Shown: positions 58,326 to 64,000 of the stretch, piece by piece
Position numbering within the stretch: position 1 is the first letter of the stretch
Layout of the letters: each line of letters begins with the position of its first letter
NCBI RefSeq assembly: GCF_036946125.1
Contig: NZ_JAQIJT010000002.1
Location: 2,106,001-2,170,000, forward strand
Reading direction: 5' to 3'
Source of the DNA: Sphingomonas adhaesiva
GTDB taxonomy: Bacteria; Pseudomonadota; Alphaproteobacteria; Sphingomonadales; Sphingomonadaceae
Length of the DNA stretch: 64,000 nt
The notes under the pieces: model-generated
What the model saw: only the letters and a program-made list of their open reading frames with translations
The model's database searches: none
Told to the model about the DNA's origin: nothing
Made by a program: the position numbers and the translations under genes

Positions 58326-61300
58326 CGCGCCGCCACCTTCGCCTCGGCGACGTTCCACCCGCGCAGCGTCAGCGCGGGGGTCGCGGCGACCGTCGCGGGA
58401 TAGCGCACCGTCACCGCCTTCGTCTCGCCCGGCAGCAGCGCGACGTAATTGTCGCTGTAATAGGCGGGCAGGATGCGCTTCCCCGCGCCGTCGACCAGCG
58501 TCAGCTTCGCGTTCAGCGCCGGGACCGTACCCGTGTTCGCCAGCGTCACCGTCACCACCTTGTCGGCCCCGTCCGTCACCGGCGCGGCGGCGCTGGCGGT
58601 CAGCGTCGCCGGCGCCATCGCCTCCAGCGCGCGGTAGGAGGCGGTGTCGCGCCCGCGCCAGTAGAAGTTCTCCGACACCGGCTTGCCCGCGGCATCGACC
58701 AGCTTCAGGCTGACCAGCACCATCGGGTTCGCCGCGAACAACGTGTCGAGTGGCACCGCCGCCAGCGGCGTCGCGGCATTGGCCGCGGCATCGACCGTGT
58801 CGGTGCGCGTGAACAGCTCGCGATTGTCGAGGCCCACGACCCGCACCGTCGCGCGCATCCCCGGCATCGCGACCTGCGTGGTGTTCAGCACCACCAGCTC
58901 GTTCCCCGGCAGGTTCAGCTGGACGTGGAGCGGCTCGGTCGCCTTCTTCGCCCCGTAATAGGCGGCATGGGTGTCATAGTCCCACGAATAGATCTGCCAC
59001 GCGTTCGACGGCCACGCCGGGTGCGTCATCCACAGCAGCCGCCCGCTGTTCTTCGTCCACAGATGCCCCAGGAACCCCTCGTACATCGCCTTGTGGGTTT
59101 CCAGGTTCATCATCTGCGCCTTGCGCTCGAAATCGGCGAAGTCGCGGCCGGGGCCGAACATCGTCGACAGCGTCTGCATGAACGTCTTCGTGTCGCCGTT
59201 CCCGGCGAAGTGCCAGTCGTGGTACGCCAGCACGTCGCCCAGCGGCCAGCGGTCGCCCGCGGGCACGTAGCTGGCGATCGACTCCGCGGTCGACAGCGAC
59301 GGCGTTCCCGTCTCGACCGAGAAGCCGGTGGCGAGGTCGGTGAAATAGCCGACCGGCGGGCGGTAGTTGTACGGCCCCGACCCCTGCAGATTCACGACGT
59401 TGCTGCTGCCGGTGAACCAGCGCGTGCCGTCCAGCTCGAACACGGCGTCGTCCAGCCCCTCGTTCAGCGTCGGATAGGGCACGCCCTCGTTGCGCCCGAA
59501 CCACAGGATGATCGACGGGTGGTTGCGATAGCGCGCGATCGTGTCGCGCGCGTTCGCCAGGAACAGCGCGGCATCGTCGGGCTCGACCTGGAAGTTCTGC
59601 GTCGACTGCCAGAAGTCGTTCAGGACCATCATGCCGTTCTCGTCGGCCAGGTCGTAGAACTCGTCCTCGCTGTTGTTGCCCATCCAGTTGCGGATGATGT
59701 TCATATGCGCCTCCTTCTGAAGGCGGAAGAACGGCGCGAGCCAGTCGTAGCTGACGCGCTTCATCGCGTCGTCCATGCCCCAGTTGCCGCCGCGCGCGGC
59801 GATCCTGACGCCGTTGACGCGGATCGTCATATGCGGCTCGGGCAGGGTCTGGGTGATCGCGGTCACCGCCCTCGACACCTCGCCCGCCGGGGTCAGCGAT
59901 TCCGCCCAGCCGGTCGGGGTCTGCTTGATCGCCTGATGGCGCACGTCGATCAGCTTGGTCCCCGCCAGCGCGCCGTCGGTGGTCTGCACGTTGACGCGCC
60001 GCGCCTGCCCCTTCGCATCGAACAGCGACAGGTCGTAGCTGACCTCGCGGATGCCGAACCGCCCCGCCTTGCTGTCGGACACGCCCGACGCGTCGCTGAC
60101 CTGATAGGTCGCGTTATACAGATGCGCCTCGCCATAGCCGTTGGGCCACCACAGTTTCGGGTTGGCGACCTTCAATTGCGCGAACTCGGTCGGGGTGAAC
60201 TTCACCTCGCTGCGGCCCGTGGGCGCGGTGACCGTCTTCTCCGCCGTCACGCCCTCAAACGCGACCTTCACCGTCACCGGCGCGGCGGCACCGGCATTGT
60301 CGATCGGCACCGTGACGTAGACGTCGGCGCTGTCGGTGCGCGGCAGCGGCAGGTCGGTGACGACATGCGGATCGAGGATGCGGACGTTGCCGTGCGCCAC
60401 CAGCTCGACCGGGCGCCACAGCCCCGTGTTGCGGTCGCGGATGCCGGGGATCCAGTCCCACCCCTCGGTCGCGACGAAGGTCGGGCCGTCGATCGCCAGC
60501 TGCCCGCCGTTCTCGCCCACGCCCGCCTTCACCGATTGCTCGTGCGGGATGCCGGGGTGCGGCGGCGGCGATACCTTCACCGCGATGACGTTCTCGCCCG
60601 CGACCGGCACGAAATCGAACTGCCCGCGGATGAACGCGCCGCGCGTCGTGCCCAGCGGCGCGCCGTTGGCCCACATCTCCGCGGCGTAATTCACCCCGCC
60701 GAAGACGAGCGTCAGCCTCCTGCCCGCGGCTTCGGCGGGCACGGTGAAGGTGGTGCGGTACCAATAATCCTGCCGCGCCAGGCTTTCGGGGATCCTGAGG
60801 TTGTTCAGCCCGTAATAGGGATCGGGATAGACGCCGCGATCGACCAAGGTCTGGAGCACCGTGCCCGGCACCGTCGCTGCGCGCCACGTCCCGCCCGCGC
60901 GGCCGGGCCGCGACAGCGCCGCGCCGCCCGCCGCCACCTCGGGTGCGGCGGCCAGCTGCCAGCCGTTGATCTGCCACCGCCCCGGCGCCAGCGCCTGGGT
61001 CGCGGGCTTCGCCACCACCGGCTTGGCGACCGGCGCGGTATAGGCATTGTCCCTCGACTGCGGCAGCGTCCACGCATCCTGCTGCTGCGTCAGGCCGATG
61101 TTCGCCTGCTTCTGGAACGGCCAGCCGACGCCGACCTGCCACAGCTGGACGTTGGCGAAGTCGGGGCGGGTAGCCGCCGCCTGCGCGATGCGGCGCGCGT
61201 CCAGCGCGGCGGCATCCACGGTCGCGCCGACCAGCGTCCCGCCGAAATGCGGCTGCCCCGGCGTCGCGCGCGCCACGGTCACCACCGGCGTCGTCGCCGC

Positions 61301-61726
61301 CGAGCGCGCCGCGCCCGACGCCACGCGCCGCCCGTCGACGTACAGCGCGACGCGCGCGCCGTCCGACACCGCCGCGACATGCGTCCACCGCGCGGGCGCG
61401 ATCGCCGCGCCACCGATGCGCGTCGCGCCGTCGACCAGCGTCAGGCGCCCGTCCGCCAGCACCAGCTCGCGCGCGGCACCGATACCGATCAGCGGCACCA
61501 CGCCCGCCTGCTTCGCGTCCGGCTTCACCCAGGCGGACAGCGTGTAGGGCGCGCCCTCCGCCGCCAGCGCGGTGCCCGCCGCACCCTCGATCGCGCGTTC
61601 CGCCCCGATGCCGCCGGGGAGCACGCTGACGTTGTACGGACCGCCGTTGACCGGCACGTCCGCCAGGGCCGGCATCCACGCCGCCGTCGCGAGCAGCAAT
61701 GCCGCCACCTTCGTCAAAGCCTTCAC
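58322..61726 (-). CDS. Glycoside hydrolase family 2 enzyme with LamG-like domain (beta-mannosidase/exo-glucosaminidase type)
   Basis: A 1134-aa secreted enzyme. Signal peptide MKALTKVAALLLATAAWMPA then LA-DVP. A LamG/concanavalin-like domain (about 25-190; YTLSAWVKPDAKQAGVVPLI, RWTHVAAVSDGARVALYVDG) precedes the GH2 sugar-binding domain (about 285-450), an Ig-like domain and the TIM barrel. Acid/base Glu747 is in ILWFGRNEGVP and the nucleophile is probably Glu805 in GFSVETGTPSL. C-terminal Ig-like domains follow. The subtype (beta-mannosidase, exo-beta-glucosaminidase or another) is not settled. The LamG front end is an added module. It is first of the four overlapping genes and divergent from the sugar transporter. 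Confidence 0.88.
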   Translation of the reverse strand: MKALTKVAALLLATAAWMPALADVPVNGGPYNVSVLPGGIGAERAIEGAAGTALAAEGAPYTLSAWVKPDAKQAGVVPLIGIGAARELVLADGRLTLVDGATRIGGAAIAPARWTHVAAVSDGARVALYVDGRRVASGAARSAATTPVVTVARATPGQPHFGGTLVGATVDAAALDARRIAQAAATRPDFANVQLWQVGVGWPFQKQANIGLTQQQDAWTLPQSRDNAYTAPVAKPVVAKPATQALAPGRWQINGWQLAAAPEVAAGGAALSRPGRAGGTWRAATVPGTVLQTLVDRGVYPDPYYGLNNLRIPESLARQDYWYRTTFTVPAEAAGRRLTLVFGGVNYAAEMWANGAPLGTTRGAFIRGQFDFVPVAGENVIAVKVSPPPHPGIPHEQSVKAGVGENGGQLAIDGPTFVATEGWDWIPGIRDRNTGLWRPVELVAHGNVRILDPHVVTDLPLPRTDSADVYVTVPIDNAGAAAPVTVKVAFEGVTAEKTVTAPTGRSEVKFTPTEFAQLKVANPKLWWPNGYGEAHLYNATYQVSDASGVSDSKAGRFGIREVSYDLSLFDAKGQARRVNVQTTDGALAGTKLIDVRHQAIKQTPTGWAESLTPAGEVSRAVTAITQTLPEPHMTIRVNGVRIAARGGNWGMDDAMKRVSYDWLAPFFRLQKEAHMNIIRNWMGNNSEDEFYDLADENGMMVLNDFWQSTQNFQVEPDDAALFLANARDTIARYRNHPSIILWFGRNEGVPYPTLNEGLDDAVFELDGTRWFTGSSNVVNLQGSGPYNYRPPVGYFTDLATGFSVETGTPSLSTAESIASYVPAGDRWPLGDVLAYHDWHFAGNGDTKTFMQTLSTMFGPGRDFADFERKAQMMNLETHKAMYEGFLGHLWTKNSGRLLWMTHPAWPSNAWQIYSWDYDTHAAYYGAKKATEPLHVQLNLPGNELVVLNTTQVAMPGMRATVRVVGLDNRELFTRTDTVDAAANAATPLAAVPLDTLFAANPMVLVSLKLVDAAGKPVSENFYWRGRDTASYRALEAMAPATLTASAAAPVTDGADKVVTVTLANTGTVPALNAKLTLVDGAGKRILPAYYSDNYVALLPGETKAVTVRYPATVAATPALTLRGWNVAEAKVAAR

Positions 61727-61850
61727 GCGATCCTCCCGTTCCGATAAGCCCCCGCGCCGCGGCGGCGATTGGCGCTATGCACGCACGGTGATTAATGCCA
61801 TCATATTTCGTAATTCGGCAAGGGCCGATGTGACAGGGTTGGGGAGGAAG
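61727..61850. promoter_or_regulatory. Divergent promoter region of the glycosidase operon and sugar transporter
   Basis: 124 bp with a marked A/T-rich patch (GATTAATGCCATCATATTTC, about 61789-61808). It probably contains both promoters. A strong ribosome site GGGGAGG (61841-61847) serves the transporter. No perfect operator palindrome was seen. Confidence 0.4.
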
Positions 61851-63191
61851 ATGACGACCACGCGCACCACTCGAATGGCGTTCGTCGCGGTGACGACGCT
61901 GTTCCTCGCCTGGGGGTTCATCACCTCGCTGCTCGACCCGCTGGTCGCCGCGGTGAAGGGCGTGTTCACGCTCACCGACCTTCAGGCGCAGCTGAGCGCC
62001 TCGGCCTTCTTCCTCGCCTACGGCCTCGTCTCGCTGCCCGCGGCGGTGCTGGTGTCGCGGCGCCGCCCGGTGCCCGCGATCCTGATCGCGCTGACGATGA
62101 TGGTCGGCGGGTGCCTCGTCATGCTCGCCGCCGCGAATCTCGCCATTTATGCGCTGGTGCTGGCGGGGCTGTTCCTGCTGGCGAGCGGGATCACCATCCT
62201 GCAGGTCGCGGCCAACCCGCTCGCCGCGGCGCTCGGCGAACAGCGGCTCAGCCACTTCCGCCTGACGCTGGCGCAGGCGTTCAACTCCTTCGGCACCTTC
62301 GTCGGCCCGTATCTCGGCGCGGCGCTGTTCCTGGAGGGGCTGGAGACGAAGGACGGCGCCGCGGTGTCGGCGGCGGCGCGTGCGCAGGCGCTGGTCGGCA
62401 TCGACCGCGCCTTCTTCTGGATCGCGGGGCTGATCGTCCTGCTGCTCGCCTTCTTCTTCGCCGCGCGCAAGCGGGTGGAGGCGGCCGCGCCCGTCCTGCC
62501 CGCTCACGGAAGCGGCGGCGTCGGCGCGATGCTGCGCGACGCCACCTCGTCGCGCTGGGCGATGATCGGCGCGGGCGCGATCTTCCTCTATGTCGGCGCG
62601 GAGGTGTCGATCGGCACGCAGATGGCGTTCTTCCTCAACAGCGACGCGATCTGGGGCGCGTCGCAGGCGCCCGCCGCCTTCGCCCCGCTCGCGCACTTCC
62701 TCCAGCTCGACGCCACGCCCGGCGTGTCGTTGCAGGAGGCGGGCCGCGCGGTGTCGCTCTACTGGGGCGGCGCGATGGTCGGCCGCATCATCGGCGCCGC
62801 GCTGCTGTCGCGCGTCAACGCCGCGCGCCTGCTGATGACCGTCACCGCGATCGCGGCGGCGATGTGCCTGTTCGTCGCCTTCGTCGGCGGCCCGGTCGCG
62901 GGCTTCGTCGCGCTGGCGATCGGGCTGGTCAACGCGGTGATGTTCCCGATCATCTTCACGCTGACGCTGGAGCGCTCGACCGCCAGCGCGGAGGCGACCT
63001 CGGGGCTGCTGTGCACCGCGATCGTCGGCGGCGCCGCGCTGCCGCCGCTGGTCGGGGCGGTGTCGGGATCGGTCGGCTATGCGACGGCGCTGGTCGTCCC
63101 CGCCGCCTGCTACGCCGCGCTCAGCCTCTTCGCCGCCGCCGCCCGCCGCGCGCCCGTGCACCAGATCGCGACGGGCAATTCGGCGCATTGA
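61851..63191 (+). CDS. Sugar MFS transporter (FucP/GluP-like)
   Basis: A 446-aa 12-helix transporter of the FHS family. N-terminal TLFLAWGFITSLLDPLVAAV, then FFLAYGLVSLPAAVLVSR, ITILQVAANPLAAALG and LTLAQAFNSFGTFVGPYLGA are the hallmark blocks of glucose/galactose and fucose H+ symporters. GAAFLYVGAEVSIGT-type block: AIFLYVGAEVSIGTQMAFFL. It takes up the monosaccharide released by the neighbouring glycosidase. It is divergent from that operon and followed by repeats and the fructokinase gene on the opposite strand. Confidence 0.92.
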   Translation: MTTTRTTRMAFVAVTTLFLAWGFITSLLDPLVAAVKGVFTLTDLQAQLSASAFFLAYGLVSLPAAVLVSRRRPVPAILIALTMMVGGCLVMLAAANLAIYALVLAGLFLLASGITILQVAANPLAAALGEQRLSHFRLTLAQAFNSFGTFVGPYLGAALFLEGLETKDGAAVSAAARAQALVGIDRAFFWIAGLIVLLLAFFFAARKRVEAAAPVLPAHGSGGVGAMLRDATSSRWAMIGAGAIFLYVGAEVSIGTQMAFFLNSDAIWGASQAPAAFAPLAHFLQLDATPGVSLQEAGRAVSLYWGGAMVGRIIGAALLSRVNAARLLMTVTAIAAAMCLFVAFVGGPVAGFVALAIGLVNAVMFPIIFTLTLERSTASAEATSGLLCTAIVGGAALPPLVGAVSGSVGYATALVVPAACYAALSLFAAAARRAPVHQIATGNSAH

Positions 63192-63228
63192 TTCGCTAAC
63201 GGAGCCGCCCGCGGTGGCTCTAGGGAAT

Positions 63229-63296
63229 TTCACGCGAAGCCGCGAAGCCGCGAAGAGGTGGGTCCCTGACGCAATCCCTTCGCGTCTTCGCGTGAA
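63229..63296. repeat. TTCACGCGAAG inverted repeat
   Basis: TTCACGCGAAG and CTTCGCGTGAA flank GAAGCCGCGAAGCCGCGAAG and CCTTCGCGTCTTCGCG tracts. A distinct hairpin family found once in the window. Confidence 0.65.
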
Positions 63297-63335
63297 TCAT
63301 CGCAGCGCTGACATGGTCGACACTTGGGATATGCC

Positions 63336-63435
63336 CCCCGTCACCCCGAACTTGTTCCGGGGTCCAGGGTTCCACGCACCCAGCGATGGCAAGGCGCACT
63401 GAACCCTGGATGCCGGAACAAGTCCGGCATGACGA
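63336..63435. repeat. CGTCA-CCCCGAACTTGTTCC palindromic element
   Basis: CCGTCACCCCGAACTTGTTC, then CGGGGTCCAGGGTTC, is mirrored by GAACCCTGGATGCCGGAACA, then AGTCCGGCATGACG. It is related to the elements at 2157-2177 and 26547-26880. Confidence 0.7.
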
Positions 63436-63458
63436 CGAGGATCGGGCACGCGCCGAGC

Positions 63459-64000
63459 CTACGCCAGCGCCAGCGCGATCGGCCCCAGCGGCCCGGCCTT
63501 CGTGCCCAGCCCCGGCGCGACGATGAAGTCCTCGGCCGGCAGCGTCAGGTAATCGCCGATCAGCGCGCGCACCCGCGCATCCACCTGCGCGATCAGCTCG
63601 GGCCGCTGCGCCAGCACGCCGCCACCCAGCAGGAAGCGGCGCGGCGCGGTGCTGCTCACCAGCGCCTGCACCATCTGCGCCAGCGCATCCGCGACCAGCC
63701 CCCACACCGCATGATCCGCCGCCACCGCCTCCCCCGCGACGCCCAGCCGCTTCAGGATCGCCGGTCCCGCCGCCAGCCCCTCGACGCAATCGCCGTGATA
63801 GGGGCACGCCCCCGCGAACGTATCGCCGGGCACCCGCGCCACGCGCATATGCCCCGCCTCGCAATGCCCCAGGCCACGCGTCGCGCGACCGTTGACGATC
63901 AGTCCGACGCCGACGCCGGTCCCCACCGTCACATAGGCGAAATCGTCCAGCCCCCGCGCCGCGCCCCAGCGCCCCTCCGCCAGTGCCGCGCCGTTGACGT
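63459..64000 (-). CDS. ROK-family fructokinase (5' end cut by window edge)
   Basis: The C-terminal 180 residues of a ROK sugar kinase. YVTVGTGVGVGLIVNGRATR is the phosphate/ATP motif. GHCEAGHMRVAR and GACPYHGDCVEGLAAGPAI form the ROK zinc site in the form typical of bacterial fructokinases (CPxHxxCxEGxxxGPA). RRFLLGGGVLAQRPELIAQV follows and the protein ends GPIALALA. It should phosphorylate fructose or mannose in the cytoplasm. Convergent with the sugar transporter, it suggests that the cluster feeds a hexose into central metabolism. The start lies beyond the window. Confidence 0.9.
   Translation of the reverse strand, partial: VNGAALAEGRWGAARGLDDFAYVTVGTGVGVGLIVNGRATRGLGHCEAGHMRVARVPGDTFAGACPYHGDCVEGLAAGPAILKRLGVAGEAVAADHAVWGLVADALAQMVQALVSSTAPRRFLLGGGVLAQRPELIAQVDARVRALIGDYLTLPAEDFIVAPGLGTKAGPLGPIALALA

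Noticed and set aside
58187..61747. A 1186-codon plus-strand open frame opposite the glycosidase
   Set aside because: The minus strand holds conserved GH2 motifs; the plus-strand frame is compositionally a shadow.
1..64000. Insertion sequences, prophage genes, rRNA or tRNA genes
   Set aside because: No transposase, integrase, phage structural gene or RNA gene signature was seen on either strand.

Overview
The window looks like chromosomal DNA from a sphingomonad (order Sphingomonadales, probably Sphingomonas or a close relative). The support is indirect: very high GC with strong GC3 bias, the order ispH-thrB-rnhA, a compact cpa/tad pilus locus, a LapA/LapG-type adhesin locus, a FucP-like sugar transporter next to exo-glycosidases and a fructokinase, and many short palindromic intergenic repeats. 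No rRNA, tRNA, phage, IS transposase or CRISPR array was seen. Genes are dense, often overlapping by 1, 4 or 8 bases. Most gaps over about 150 bp are filled by dispersed palindromic repeats.

Layout. 1-6.3 kb: LysR regulator (cut by the left edge), divergent pirin and WrbA quinone reductase, M15 peptidase, RluA-type pseudouridine synthase coupled to ArfB, free-methionine-(R)-sulfoxide reductase, and a glycine-zipper/RcnB-like envelope protein. 6.7-11.6 kb: M28 aminopeptidase, universal stress protein, then pyruvate dehydrogenase E2, a 77-aa membrane protein and E3. 11.8-22.5 kb: a biofilm adhesin locus with a LapG-like periplasmic cysteine protease, a 1374-aa LapA-like surface protein, an OmpA-family protein and a complete type I secretion system (TolC, ABC exporter, HlyD adaptor). 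22.8-26.5 kb: hybrid PAS-GAF histidine kinase and divergent DEAD-box helicase. 27-32.6 kb: lipoprotein, ispH, thrB, rnhA, FAD oxidoreductase, alpha/beta hydrolase. 32.6-39.7 kb: cpaA-cpaB-cpaC-cpaD-cpaE-tadB-tadC, without cpaF and without a pilin gene. 39.8-49.7 kb: a small membrane protein and a nine-gene chemotaxis operon on the minus strand (STAS, cheY, cheA, cheW, mcp, cheW, cheR, cheB and an unrecognised coiled-coil protein). 50-55.6 kb: LacI regulator, outer-membrane channel, DctA-type transporter, aldehyde dehydrogenase. 55.8-64 kb: a glycan-use cluster with a coiled-coil/HTH protein, SGNH hydrolase, carboxylesterase and family 2 glycosidase (four overlapping genes), a divergent sugar transporter and a ROK fructokinase cut by the right edge.

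How the parts may work together. Three loci concern surface life: the LapA/LapG adhesin with its exporter, Tad pili, and a chemotaxis-type phosphorelay. The adhesin carries Thr-Ala-Ala-Gly at residues 116-119, the motif and position at which LapG cuts LapA in Pseudomonas fluorescens, and the protease gene lies directly upstream. A LapD-like c-di-GMP receptor is not in the window. The adhesin is unusual because it ends in a long Ala/Thr/His-rich tail and has no visible RTX nonapeptides.

The main structural novelty is a family of about 90-145 bp REPIN-like elements. These are two inverted copies of a small hairpin around a conserved linker, bounded by TTTGCAAA boxes. They recur in both orientations, in tandem, and as chimeras or fragments.
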